From Dechloromonas sp. TW-R-39-2 (lineage in GTDB: Bacteria > Pseudomonadota > Gammaproteobacteria > Burkholderiales > Rhodocyclaceae), in contig NZ_CP045202.1 in NCBI RefSeq assembly GCF_016864195.1, positions 1,147,001 to 1,211,000 on the forward strand: a DNA stretch of 64,000 nucleotides, given 5' to 3'. Numbering within the stretch: the first letter of the stretch is position 1; the number at the start of each line of letters is the position of its first letter. Shown here piece after piece: positions 44,722-53,255 of this stretch. The notes under the pieces were generated by a model. The model was not told where the DNA came from, made no database searches, and saw only the letters and a program-made list of their open reading frames with translations. A program made the translations under genes and the position numbers.

Positions 44722-45504
44722 GTGCCGATAGCCATTGACGCCTGCGCTGCCCAGCATCAGGCCGACCGCAAGGAACAACAGGACCGCGTCGCCATTCTTT
44801 CCCACCCGCGCAAACGAGGGGTCGTGCTCGCCCTCGTGGCCGATGGCATGGGTGGTTATGCCGGTGGTTCGCTGGCGGCTGAGCAGGTGCTGCACACTGC
44901 CAAAAGCAGTCTCGAACATTTTTCCCCGGCTGAAGAGGCGCCGGAAAAAATGCTTGAAGCGGCGATGCTCGAAGCGCACACGATGATTCGAGCATCACGC
45001 TTCATCAATGAAAAAGAGCCGCACAGTACGGCCGTCATGCTGCTGCTCCAGCCGGGCCGGCTGACCTGGGGGCATTGTGGCGATAGTCGCCTGTACCGTT
45101 TCCATGGCAAGGATCTGGTCAGTCGCACGGTCGACCACTCCTACGTCGAACATTTGGTCAATATCGGCCGGATTTCACCGGAAGAGGCGCTGACCCACCC
45201 CAATCGCAATGTCTTGATGACTTCGCTCGGCGGGGTCGATGAGCCGCGCATTGATTTTGCCAACAGCGTCGAGATCGTCGCCGGCGATTCTTTCGTGCTT
45301 TGTTCGGATGGCCTGTGGGCTTATTTCGGCGAGGTCGAGATGGGGCTGCTGGTCGCCGGGAATTCTGCCCGCAAAGCTTGTGAAATCATGATCGATGAAG
45401 CCCGGCGACGGGCGCGTGGTGCAGGTGATAACGTTTCGCTGGCGGTGATCAAGATTGTTGACGTCCCAGTACCTCGCCCATCGCCTTCGTCGTTCAGGAC
45501 ATGA
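44722..45504 (+). CDS. PP2C-type serine/threonine phosphatase
   Basis: 260 aa PPM phosphatase. Metal-binding motifs are intact: VADGMGGYAGGSLAAE (about 35-50), WGHCGDSRLYRF (about 114-125), VLCSDGLWAYF (about 192-202) and GAGDNVSLAVIK (about 233-244). GTG 44722 has GGAG six bases upstream. Two nearby ATGs are out of frame. No Ser/Thr kinase gene adjoins it. It is the last gene of the block before a bidirectional terminator. Confidence 0.92.
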   Translation: MPIAIDACAAQHQADRKEQQDRVAILSHPRKRGVVLALVADGMGGYAGGSLAAEQVLHTAKSSLEHFSPAEEAPEKMLEAAMLEAHTMIRASRFINEKEPHSTAVMLLLQPGRLTWGHCGDSRLYRFHGKDLVSRTVDHSYVEHLVNIGRISPEEALTHPNRNVLMTSLGGVDEPRIDFANSVEIVAGDSFVLCSDGLWAYFGEVEMGLLVAGNSARKACEIMIDEARRRARGAGDNVSLAVIKIVDVPVPRPSPSSFRT

Positions 45505-45523
45505 TTTTCGGCCGACACTTGTG

Positions 45524-45551
45524 AAAATGGCACCTTGCGGTGCCATTTTTT
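45524..45551. terminator. Bidirectional terminator between PP2C and DEAD-box genes
   Basis: Stem AAAATGGCACC/GGTGCCATTTT with a TTGC loop and a T run on the right and A run on the left, serving both convergent genes. Confidence 0.9.
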
Positions 45552-45556
45552 TCGCC

Positions 45557-47065
45557 TTACTTACGTCCGAGGCCGCCGAGTAGCGCGGCAACGACACGAC
45601 GCGGCTTGTGCGGGTCCGGTTTGGCCGGGGCCTGGGCCGAATCCGGCACTTCGCCACGGGGCGTGGTTTCCTCGTACGGCTTGCTGAAGTCGAAACCGTC
45701 GGCAGCGATCATCGGATTGCGGCGGGCCGGGCGGCGTTCGCTGCGTTCGGCTCGCTCGTAACGTTCGCTGCGCTCCGGCTTGTGGGCCAGCGGCGCCTTG
45801 CTCGGTGCGGCCGGCGGGCGCTTTTTCTTGTTGCCCGGCGGGTATTCGTACTCTGCTTCGGGTTCGAAGCCAACGACTTCAACCTGTTCGATCGGGCGCT
45901 TGATCAACTTCTCGATATCGACCAGGTAACCGACTTCGTGGGCGCTGACCAGCGAGATGGCATTGCCGCTCTTGCCGGCGCGGCCGGTCCGGCCGATGCG
46001 GTGTACGTAGTCTTCCGGCGTGTGCGGCAGTTCGTAGTTGATCACGTAAGGCAGGTCATCGACATCAAGGCCGCGCGCTGCGACGTCGGTGGCGATCAGG
46101 GCGTGCGTCTGGCCGGCCTTGAAGGCATCGAGCGCCTTGATCCGGTCGAGCTGGCTCTTGTCGCCGTGAATCGCATCGGCCTGGATGCCGGCGCGCTGCA
46201 GTTCGCGAGTCAGGCGCGAGCAGCCCTGTTTGGTGCGCATGAACACGATGCACTGGCGGATTTCACCGGATTTCAGCAGCTTGGTCAGCAGGCCGCGCTT
46301 GCCGTATTCCGAAACCGGGTGCACGCGGTGCGTGATGGTATCGGAAACCTGGTTGCGGCGGGCCACTTCAATCAGTACCGGCGAGCGCAGCATGCTGTCG
46401 GCCAGCTTCTTGATTTCTTCCGAGAAGGTGGCCGAAAACAGCAGGCTCTGGCGCTGCTGCGGCAGCAGGTTGAGAATGCGCGTTACATCGGGCACAAAAC
46501 CCATGTCGAGCATGCGGTCGGCTTCGTCGAGCACCAGGGCCTGGACCGAATTGAAGCTGACGCTTTTGTTTTCGACGTGGTCGAGCAGTCGACCGGGGGT
46601 GGCAACCAGGATTTCGACGCCTTTTTTCAGTTCGGCGATTTGCGGCTTGATATCGACGCCGCCGAAGGCGCACATCGAGCGCAGGTGGGTGTGCTTGCTG
46701 TAGGCCTTGACCGATTCGAAGACTTGCAGCGCCAGTTCGCGGGTCGGCGCGAGGATCAGGGCGCGTACCGGGTGCTTGGCCGGTGACGGGCTGCTTGAAG
46801 CGAAGGGCAGGATGCGCTGCAGGATCGGCAGCGTGAAGGCGGCCGTCTTGCCGGTGCCGGTCTGGGCGCCGCCCATGATGTCCTGGCCGCGGATGACCAG
46901 CGGAATGGCCTGGGCCTGGATCGGCGTAGGTTTGGTGTAGCCTTCGTCGAGTACGGCGCGCAGCAGTTCGGGCGCGAGGCCAAGATCGGCGAAGGTGATT
47001 TCGGGTGCGGCTTCGGCAGCCGGGGTGCTGGCAAGGTCGCCAGCTAACGTATTGATTTCAGACAT
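45557..47065 (-). CDS. rhlE: DEAD-box RNA helicase, RhlE type
   Basis: 502 aa ATP-dependent RNA helicase. Q motif (ITFADLGL, PTPIQAQAIP), Walker A AQTGTGKT, LDEADRMLDMGF (DEAD), SAT (LLFSATFSEEI) and the C-terminal helicase motifs (HRIGRTGRAGKSG) are all present. The C-terminal 120 residues form a low-complexity basic tail with repeats of ERSERYERAERSERR, a probable RNA-binding extension for ribosome assembly or cold adaptation. The -10 box (TATAAT) ends nine bases before the ATG and there is no Shine-Dalgarno, suggesting a very short or absent leader. Confidence 0.95.
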   Translation of the reverse strand: MSEINTLAGDLASTPAAEAAPEITFADLGLAPELLRAVLDEGYTKPTPIQAQAIPLVIRGQDIMGGAQTGTGKTAAFTLPILQRILPFASSSPSPAKHPVRALILAPTRELALQVFESVKAYSKHTHLRSMCAFGGVDIKPQIAELKKGVEILVATPGRLLDHVENKSVSFNSVQALVLDEADRMLDMGFVPDVTRILNLLPQQRQSLLFSATFSEEIKKLADSMLRSPVLIEVARRNQVSDTITHRVHPVSEYGKRGLLTKLLKSGEIRQCIVFMRTKQGCSRLTRELQRAGIQADAIHGDKSQLDRIKALDAFKAGQTHALIATDVAARGLDVDDLPYVINYELPHTPEDYVHRIGRTGRAGKSGNAISLVSAHEVGYLVDIEKLIKRPIEQVEVVGFEPEAEYEYPPGNKKKRPPAAPSKAPLAHKPERSERYERAERSERRPARRNPMIAADGFDFSKPYEETTPRGEVPDSAQAPAKPDPHKPRRVVAALLGGLGRK

Positions 47066-47073
47066 GGGGCCGT

Positions 47074-47079
47074 ATTATA
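47074..47079 (-). promoter_or_regulatory. -10 box of the DEAD-box helicase gene
   Basis: Perfect TATAAT on the minus strand. A start 7-9 bases downstream would fall at 47067-47065, that is at or two bases before the ATG. No -35 of good quality is seen at 17 bases. Confidence 0.55.
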
Positions 47080-47267
47080 CGCCTAGCCGGGGCCGAGTAC
47101 CCGGATGTGTCCGGTGAGTGTTTCTGGCCATCCCCGGTTGTCTGGCGAACGCAGTCGGTGTTGCTGCACAATCGCCCGCCAATTCAGCTATTCAGGCGAT
47201 TGCTTGCCAGCATTTTGGTGCCGGGAGCAACGTTGACCGCGACACTCCGGTGGGTGGGGGCTGACGA

Positions 47268-47630
47268 TCACAGGTCGGCGATCAGTTCTTCCAGTCGTTG
47301 TCGATTGATCGGCTTGACCAGGATGTTGTCGAAGCCATAGGCCAGGAAACGCTCCCGTTCTTCCGGAAAGGCATGGGCCGTGTAGGCGATGATGTGCAGC
47401 GGGCGGTCACCTTGCATGGCACGCAGGCGTGTGCAGGTTTCTTCGCCGGAAATGCCCGGCATGCTGATGTCGAGCAGGACCAGGCTGAAATTGTTTTGTC
47501 CGGCGAGGATCAGTGCGGTTTCGCCGTTGTCTGCCTCTAGCGGACTCCAGCCCAGTTTCTTGAGCAGGGTGGTGGCGAGCAGCCGGTTGGTCGGGTGGTC
47601 ATCGACGACCAGTGCGTTGCGATCAGCCAT
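47268..47630 (-). CDS. Stand-alone CheY-like response regulator
   Basis: 120 aa receiver only. Acidic pair VVDDHPTNR (about 8-16), phospho-acceptor Asp in LVLLDISMPG (about 54), Thr/Ala switch (IAYTAHAF) and Lys in NILVKPINR (about 106-108) are all in place. Such single receivers act by protein contact or in phosphorelays. Its start overlaps the stop of the upstream sensor kinase by 8 bases, so they form a pair. Its stop is 202 bases from the helicase promoter region. Confidence 0.93.
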   Translation of the reverse strand: MADRNALVVDDHPTNRLLATTLLKKLGWSPLEADNGETALILAGQNNFSLVLLDISMPGISGEETCTRLRAMQGDRPLHIIAYTAHAFPEERERFLAYGFDNILVKPINRQRLEELIADL

Positions 47631-50160
47631 GGATTGGCTCCAGGGGAAAGTGCAGGGTAAAGGTTGAACCGGTGCCGACGGTTGAGTCGAGTGTAACCCG
47701 TCCCCCCATGTGCTCGACGAGTTGCTTGACGATGGCCAGGCCCAATCCGGTGCCGCCGTGTTCCCGGGTCAAAAAGGTTTCGAGTTGCTTGAATTTTTCG
47801 AAAATGGCCTCGCGACTTTCCGGCGGAATGCCGGGGCCGGTGTCGGTGATGGCGAAGGTGATTTCCTGCTCGTCGCGGTTGACGGAAAGCGTGACGCTGC
47901 CATGTTCGGTAAATTTGATGGCGTTGTTCAACAGGTTGTTGAGCAACTGGCGCAGGCGGGTTGGGTCGGTGCGCAGCGATTCCGGCAGGTTGTCGGCCAG
48001 TTGTATTCCGAGTTTCAGGCCCTTGGCGGCAGCCGGGGTGTGGTGCACTGCGACGCAGTCGCTGACGAAGGTTGCCAGTGAGGTATCGGTCCAGTTGAGG
48101 GTCATTTCGCCGGACTCGATCTTGGCCAGGTCGAGGATGTCGCCGACCAGCGTCAGGAGGTGTTCTCCGCTCTGGTGAATGATGTTGGCGTACTCCTGCT
48201 GGTCAGGGTCGTTGAGTTCCGATTTGAGCAGTTCGGCAAAACCCAGGATGCCATTGAGCGGGGTGCGCAGTTCGTGCGATACCGTGGCCAGGAAGGCGGA
48301 TTTGAGGCGGCTGGCCTCTTCGGCTTTTTCCTTGGCTTCTTCAAGACGCAGGAAGGATTCTTCGACCGAGTCCGCCATGTTGTTGAACGAACGAGCCAGT
48401 TCGCCCATTTCATCGGCAGAGCGTGCCTCCAGACGATGCTTGAGATCGCCGCTCTGGAAGGCGTGGATGCCGGTAATCATGCCGGTGATGCGCCGCGTCA
48501 ACAGGTTAGCCATCCAGATGGCAATGGCAATGACGAGGATGGTCATCAGCAGGGTCGAACCCCACAGGCCGATCGCGGTCGAGGTCAGGCTGTTCTTGAT
48601 GCCGTCGAGCATCTCGCCTTGCTGGCTTTTGAAGCTGGCATCCTTTTCGGCGACCAGGGCATTGATCTTGCCGGCTGTTTCGGTCGCCGCCTTGTGGAAG
48701 TCGTCGACATTCGCGCCAATCGTGACAAAGCCGAAACCTTGCGGTGTCTTGCCATACTGGCCGGTGTAGTAGGGAATCGCAGCGGCTGTGGTCAGTTTCC
48801 ACAGGCCCGAGAAGAAAATGACGAAAGAGCCCGAACCGCCGTGTTCCGTGACGGCATTCCAGCCGTCGCATTGCGGCGAGAAGTTGAGGTAGCGACAATC
48901 CAGCCCGACGGTTCCCGCTTTGACCAGTTCCTTGGCCGGTTTGCGTTTCAGGTTCTGGTCACGGAAAGGCGGCACATCGGCCAGAAACTCATCGGAGGGT
49001 TTTCCGCTGGCTTGCCATTCTTCGTAGAGTTGCTGATCCATCCAGGGTGTTGCCGGACGACCGGTCTCGGCGTCGTAGCCGACAATCATGTAATCCCGCG
49101 GATGCGAAATCGAGCGACTCTTGTAATCCCAGATGAAGGCGTAATTGCCCTTGATGGCATCGGCGATCGGCGTGTAGCGCTCTTCGGTGGGCATCAATCG
49201 GTCTGAGAACTGGCGAATGTGGTCGTGGTCGAGAGCCAATGTGACGTAGCCGCTGATCAGCCCGTTTCTGACGACCGGCATGGCCCAGCGGACAATGCCC
49301 CGGAAACGCTTGCCAACCGGGTTTTCAGTGCCGGCGTAGGCGGATTCCTCCGGCTTGAACGGCTTGCCGGCTTTTTCCAGTGCGGCGGGCAGGTAAGGGC
49401 CGATGGCCTGAGTCGGGACGTAGGCGCCGATGACGTCCGAGACGTAGATTTCACCCGGCTTGAGCTTTTTCAGTTCGGCAAAGTAATTTTCCGCCTTGAC
49501 GAAGGTGTTCTTGCGGTCGACAACGTTTTTCAGCTGTTTTTCAGTCAGGTTGCCGCGCGTTACCTTGATTTTTTCCTGGCCGTTGAGATCAACGAAGGTC
49601 ATTTCGACAAAAATTGGCCGGTTTTCCTGCTCGCCAAAATATTCCGGCGCGCGGGTGTGAAAATCTTTGGCATTGTCCGGCAGGATGGGCCGCGTCACCT
49701 TGGCTTCGCGGACGACCGGTTTTTCCGGTACCCATGATTTTTCATCTTTGGCCAATATCCATTTGGCGTGCTGGAAGAGGGGGCGGTTGCGATCGGCCAG
49801 GAAGCGGCGGAATGCTCCTTCAGACGGCTCCATGCCGGCGGCAACCTGGATATCGCGGTCACGGTCGTAGAGGAAATCGGCAATTTCCTTGGCTGCGTCC
49901 GTCGTCAGGGCTTCGATTGCCTCGCGCGAACGCAGGTCCAGCGCGCGAATCGAGTCGTCGGTGACCGTCTGGCCAACCGCCTTGATGCTCGACAGCATCG
50001 CATCGGCCATGCTGCCCGCCTTGATCGAGACGTCAGCACCCAACTGTTGGGCAGCATGCCAGGCGAACCAGGCAAGCAAAATCAGGGGTACAACCTTGAT
50101 CAGGACGAAAATCGCGATCAGTTTGCCGCGAATGCCAATCAAAAAGGCGGGTAGCTTCAC
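47623..50160 (-). CDS. Large membrane sensor histidine kinase with HAMP
   Basis: 845 aa. TM1 (about 9-32) is followed by an extended periplasmic sensor of about 480 residues (Cache-like, with HPRDYMIVGYDAETGRP and GGSGSFVIFFSGLWK), then TM2 (about 520-545), HAMP, a coiled coil, HisKA with FLATVSHELRTPLNGILGF, and HATPase (NNLLNNAIKFTEHG, DTGPGIPPESR, GGTGLGLAIVK). It has no receiver of its own; the CheY-like gene downstream overlaps it. GTG 50160 with GGAGGA six bases upstream is preferred; longer frames have no similarity. Signal unknown. Confidence 0.93.
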   Translation of the reverse strand: MKLPAFLIGIRGKLIAIFVLIKVVPLILLAWFAWHAAQQLGADVSIKAGSMADAMLSSIKAVGQTVTDDSIRALDLRSREAIEALTTDAAKEIADFLYDRDRDIQVAAGMEPSEGAFRRFLADRNRPLFQHAKWILAKDEKSWVPEKPVVREAKVTRPILPDNAKDFHTRAPEYFGEQENRPIFVEMTFVDLNGQEKIKVTRGNLTEKQLKNVVDRKNTFVKAENYFAELKKLKPGEIYVSDVIGAYVPTQAIGPYLPAALEKAGKPFKPEESAYAGTENPVGKRFRGIVRWAMPVVRNGLISGYVTLALDHDHIRQFSDRLMPTEERYTPIADAIKGNYAFIWDYKSRSISHPRDYMIVGYDAETGRPATPWMDQQLYEEWQASGKPSDEFLADVPPFRDQNLKRKPAKELVKAGTVGLDCRYLNFSPQCDGWNAVTEHGGSGSFVIFFSGLWKLTTAAAIPYYTGQYGKTPQGFGFVTIGANVDDFHKAATETAGKINALVAEKDASFKSQQGEMLDGIKNSLTSTAIGLWGSTLLMTILVIAIAIWMANLLTRRITGMITGIHAFQSGDLKHRLEARSADEMGELARSFNNMADSVEESFLRLEEAKEKAEEASRLKSAFLATVSHELRTPLNGILGFAELLKSELNDPDQQEYANIIHQSGEHLLTLVGDILDLAKIESGEMTLNWTDTSLATFVSDCVAVHHTPAAAKGLKLGIQLADNLPESLRTDPTRLRQLLNNLLNNAIKFTEHGSVTLSVNRDEQEITFAITDTGPGIPPESREAIFEKFKQLETFLTREHGGTGLGLAIVKQLVEHMGGRVTLDSTVGTGSTFTLHFPLEPIHG

Positions 50161-50198
50161 AATCACTCCTCCACGGGCTACCGCAACGCTGCCGCGCC

Positions 50199-50591
50199 CT
50201 AGTGTTTGCTGGCGCCTTTCTCGGCGCTCTTTTCTGGTTCCTTGGCCGTCTCGGGCGAATCCGCCTCTTCGCTGGCCGGGGCTTTTTTCTTCTTTTTGGC
50301 TGCGCCGGGCGGATCTGCCGGCGGCAGTTGCGGCGCGATGGTTTCTATCTTGTTCTCGCGCATGTATTCGTCCATCTCGCGCCAGCCGCCGTACACACTG
50401 GCTTTGGGTAGCCAGCTGTAAATGGCGTAGCAATCCTCGATGGCCCGGCCGGAATGGCGGCAGGCACTGCCTACGGCCTTGCCTTCGGCCTCTTTTTTAG
50501 CCGGATCTTCCAATCCCAGTTTCTGATTGACCTGATCGCAGCCGGCAAGAGCCAGAAGTAGCGTGGTGGCGAGAAAAATGCGCTTGATCAT
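50199..50591 (-). CDS. Small lipoprotein with Lys/Glu-rich tail
   Basis: 130 aa. The N-terminus ends with a lipobox, LALAGC (Cys about residue 18), so it is a predicted outer- or inner-membrane lipoprotein. The middle has two further cysteines (SACRHSGRAIEDCYAIY), probably a disulfide. The C-terminal 40 residues are a charged low-complexity tail (KKKKKAPASEEADS). No family is recognised. It lies 38 bases upstream of the sensor kinase on the same strand, so it may be cotranscribed and could contribute to sensing; that is inference. Confidence 0.78.
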   Translation of the reverse strand: MIKRIFLATTLLLALAGCDQVNQKLGLEDPAKKEAEGKAVGSACRHSGRAIEDCYAIYSWLPKASVYGGWREMDEYMRENKIETIAPQLPPADPPGAAKKKKKAPASEEADSPETAKEPEKSAEKGASKH

Positions 50592-50648
50592 GGGAGGATT
50601 CTCGCACATTGTCAGCGGATTTGGCCAACCGCCGACCGTGGTGCCGAC

Positions 50649-50656
50649 GTTATAAT
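50649..50656. promoter_or_regulatory. Symmetric -10 region for ugpB and the lipoprotein gene
   Basis: TATAAT on the plus strand (50651-50656, toward ugpB) overlaps TATAAC on the minus strand (50654-50649, toward the lipoprotein gene). ugpB then has GGAG about 6 bases before its ATG. -35 elements are not obvious. Confidence 0.5.
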
Positions 50657-50683
50657 TATCCCTTTATGCTTACTGGAGTTCTC

Positions 50684-51994
50684 ATGTCGCGTCCTCTTCG
50701 TCCCCTGGTCGCCGCAGCCTGCGTCGCAATGGCATTTTCGGCCCAGGCGGCCAAGCCGGCAAAACAGGCAAAGCAGGCAGCCAAGCCTGCCGCCGCTACA
50801 CCCGCTGCGCCTTCCGAACTGGCGCTGGCCCACAACCTTGGTCCGGCGGGTGAAGAGCGCTTGCAGGTCGTGGTCGATCGTTTCAACAAGGAGACAGGGT
50901 CTGCACTGAAGTTGATTCGTCATGAGCATGGGCAAAAGCCGGCCAGCCTGAATCTCATTCGTCGCTACGATCTGGCTGAGGTGCTGGCCTATCCCAAGAA
51001 TTTCGTGCCGCTCTACGACATGATGGCGAAAGCCGGGCAGCCGCTGAATGTCGGGGAGCTCTCCAGTGATCTGAAGGCTGGGGTGGTCGATGCCAAGGGG
51101 CGTCTGGTGGCCTTGCCGCTGGCCTATTCGACGCCGGTCCTGTTCTTCAACAAGAATGCCTTGCGCAAGGCCAAGCTCGACCCCGAGCAGCCGCCGAAAA
51201 CCTGGTTTGAAATGCAGGGCATGCTCGACAAGCTGCAGGATGCCGGTTACGCCTGTCCTTACACGACCTCATGGCCGGTCTGGGTGCATATCGATAATGT
51301 CAGTTCGGTTTCCGGTGTACCGGCGATGAACGAAAAGGGCCTGCTCACTTTCAATGGCCTGCCTCAGGTCAAGCACGTTGCCATGATGGCAACCTGGGCC
51401 AAGGCCGGTTATTTCCGGACTTTCGGCCGGCGTGATGAAGCCAGCGCCAAGTTCCAGGATGGCGAGTGCGCGATGATCACCACCGACTCCCGCGAAGTGA
51501 CCGATTTCCGCGATGCCAAGGGCGTCGAGCTGGGGGTCGCCCCGATGCCTTTCCACGATGATGTGTACGGCGGCCGCCAGCACACGCTGGCAGACGGTGC
51601 GTCGCTCTGGGCCGGGGCCGGTTATACGCCGGTGCAGTACAAGCAGGCAGCCAAGTTCGTCGCCTATCTGCTCTCGCCTGAAATGCAGGTCGAGCTGGTC
51701 CGTTCCTACGGTCAACTGCCGCTGACGGCTGCTTCTCGGGCTGCCGCTCGCAGCAAGCTGCTCAAGGATGACGACCAGTCGCTGCAGGTGGCGTATGGTT
51801 CCCTGAATGGCAAGGGCGCCCAGCCGAGTGTTCGTGTGGCCAATATCGATCCGGTCCGTATTATCACCAACGAAGAGTTGGAAGCAGTCTGGTCTGACAA
51901 GAAGCCGGCCAAGGCGGCACTCGATACCGCCGTGAGCCGTGGTAATGCAGTGCTCGGCGCCAAGCCGGGCCTGAAGAAGGCCCAGCCCTTCTGA
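50684..51994 (+). CDS. ugpB: UgpB-like ABC transporter substrate-binding protein
   Basis: 436 aa periplasmic binding protein of the sn-glycerol-3-phosphate/sugar type. A signal peptide (cleaved near SAQAA, about residue 22) is followed by an unusual Ala/Lys/Pro-rich linker (about 23-46) and then the two-lobed domain. Conserved segments include GRLVALPLAYSTPVLFFNKN (about 145-164) and GASLWAGAGYTP (about 305-316). It would bring glycerol-3-phosphate or glycerophosphodiesters to an ABC importer, yet no ugpA, ugpE or ugpC is nearby. The phosphodiesterase gene starts on the last base of its TGA. ATG 50684 has GGAG upstream. Confidence 0.87.
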   Translation: MSRPLRPLVAAACVAMAFSAQAAKPAKQAKQAAKPAAATPAAPSELALAHNLGPAGEERLQVVVDRFNKETGSALKLIRHEHGQKPASLNLIRRYDLAEVLAYPKNFVPLYDMMAKAGQPLNVGELSSDLKAGVVDAKGRLVALPLAYSTPVLFFNKNALRKAKLDPEQPPKTWFEMQGMLDKLQDAGYACPYTTSWPVWVHIDNVSSVSGVPAMNEKGLLTFNGLPQVKHVAMMATWAKAGYFRTFGRRDEASAKFQDGECAMITTDSREVTDFRDAKGVELGVAPMPFHDDVYGGRQHTLADGASLWAGAGYTPVQYKQAAKFVAYLLSPEMQVELVRSYGQLPLTAASRAAARSKLLKDDDQSLQVAYGSLNGKGAQPSVRVANIDPVRIITNEELEAVWSDKKPAKAALDTAVSRGNAVLGAKPGLKKAQPF

Positions 51995-52737
51995 TGCATG
52001 ATTCGCTGCCGCGCTGGTTTGCCCATCGCGGTGGCGGCTCGCTGGCTCCGGAAAATACGCTGGCCGGGATTCATCTTGCGGCCAGCCTGGGGTTTCGGGC
52101 CGTGGAGTTTGATGTCATGTTGAGTCGGGATGGCACGCCCATCCTGATTCACGATGAAACCCTTGAACGGACGACCAACGGTGTCGGGCAGGTGTGTGAA
52201 AGCACTGACGCGCAGCTTTTTTCACTGAATGCCGGCCACGGGGAGCGCATCCCCCGGTTTTCGGAGGCCGCCGCCCTGTGCCGACAATACGGTTTGCTGG
52301 CCAACGTTGAAATCAAGCCGGCATCCGGCCATGAAATCCGGACGGCGGAGATCGTTGCTTCACTGACGGCGGAGTACTGGCATGGGGCCGATGTTCCGCC
52401 TTTGCTTTCTTCCTTTTCGCTGGACGCGCTGGCCGTGGCTCGTGACGTCGCGCCGCAGATCAGGCGCGGTGTGCTCTACGAATCCGTGCCCGCCGGGTGG
52501 CTTGAAGATATCCGGTATTTGCAGGCATTCTCGCTGCACTGCGATGCGGTGCAATTGACCGATGCAACCCTGGCCGATTGTCGACAGCAGGGTGTCCCAG
52601 TGCTGTGTTACACGGTCAACGTGCCGGAAATGGCGGAAATGCTTTTCCGGCGAGGCGTCAGCGCCTTGTTTACTGATCGGCTTGATTTGTTTTCGCCCGA
52701 AACAACTGCTTACAAAAGCTTGCAATCAGACGGCTGA
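51994..52737 (+). CDS. ugpQ: Glycerophosphodiester phosphodiesterase
   Basis: 247 aa without a signal peptide, hence cytoplasmic like E. coli UgpQ. GDPD motifs: WFAHRGGGSLAPENTLAG (about 8-25), VEFDVMLSRDG (about 38-48) and LIHDETLERTTNG (about 52-64), containing the metal-binding Glu, Asp and His. It hydrolyses glycerophosphodiesters to glycerol-3-phosphate and an alcohol. Its ATG overlaps the ugpB stop. Confidence 0.95.
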   Translation: MHDSLPRWFAHRGGGSLAPENTLAGIHLAASLGFRAVEFDVMLSRDGTPILIHDETLERTTNGVGQVCESTDAQLFSLNAGHGERIPRFSEAAALCRQYGLLANVEIKPASGHEIRTAEIVASLTAEYWHGADVPPLLSSFSLDALAVARDVAPQIRRGVLYESVPAGWLEDIRYLQAFSLHCDAVQLTDATLADCRQQGVPVLCYTVNVPEMAEMLFRRGVSALFTDRLDLFSPETTAYKSLQSDG

Positions 52738-52803
52738 TTTTCTCCGGCGTTTGTTTTCTAATGCAACTCAGGGAAAACGCCCGATCTTCTGGAGGAGCCA
52801 GTC

Positions 52804-53160
52804 ATGAAAAATTTCAAAAGTATTGCTGTTCTCTGCGCCTTGCTGCCTATCGCCGCCTGGGCACAAACCGCTACGCCTCGCGTCGACCAGCGCGAGGCTC
52901 GTCAGGAAGCTCGTATTCAACAAGGTGCCGCTTCCGGCAGCCTGACGCCCCGCGAGACGGCTCGTCTTGAGCGTGGTCAGCAACGGGTCGAAAACATGGA
53001 GGCTCGCGCCAAGTCGGATGGTGTCGTGACGCGTCAGGAGCGTCGGCATCTTGAGCATACCCAGAATGTGCAGAATCGTCACATTGCCGCCGAGAAGCAC
53101 GACCGGCAGCATGACTATAACCATGATGGGCGCAAGGACCGGCCGTATCGTTCCCGCTGA
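52804..53160 (+). CDS. Small secreted protein with EF-hand-like C-terminal loop
   Basis: 118 aa with a signal peptide (cleaved near AAWAQ, about residue 20). The mature part is helical and charged, with internally similar halves (GSLTPRETARLERGQQRVE and DGVVTRQERRHLEHTQN). It ends HDYNHDGRKDR, where D-x-N-x-D-G resembles a calcium-binding loop. GGAGGAG ten bases upstream makes a strong ribosome site. No function is known to me. A terminator follows. Similar secreted DGxVTxxE-rich proteins occur in betaproteobacteria (general impression). Confidence 0.8.
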   Translation: MKNFKSIAVLCALLPIAAWAQTATPRVDQREARQEARIQQGAASGSLTPRETARLERGQQRVENMEARAKSDGVVTRQERRHLEHTQNVQNRHIAAEKHDRQHDYNHDGRKDRPYRSR

Positions 53161-53182
53161 TTTGCCGCAGGCATGCACGAAG

Positions 53183-53205
53183 AACCCGCCCCCCGGCGGG
53201 TTTTT
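53183..53205 (+). terminator. Rho-independent terminator after the small secreted protein
   Basis: AACCCGCC/GGCGGGTT stem with a CCCC loop and TTTTT following. Confidence 0.88.
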
Positions 53206-53209
53206 CTTT

Positions 53210-53215
53210 TAAAAT
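53210..53215 (+). promoter_or_regulatory. Candidate -10 box for alaS
   Basis: TAAAAT directly after the terminator T run, 41 bases before the alaS ATG. No good -35 is seen because the terminator occupies that position. Confidence 0.45.
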
Positions 53216-53255
53216 CGACGGTTTCGAATTCAATGCCATTTAGGGCCGACAGCTT

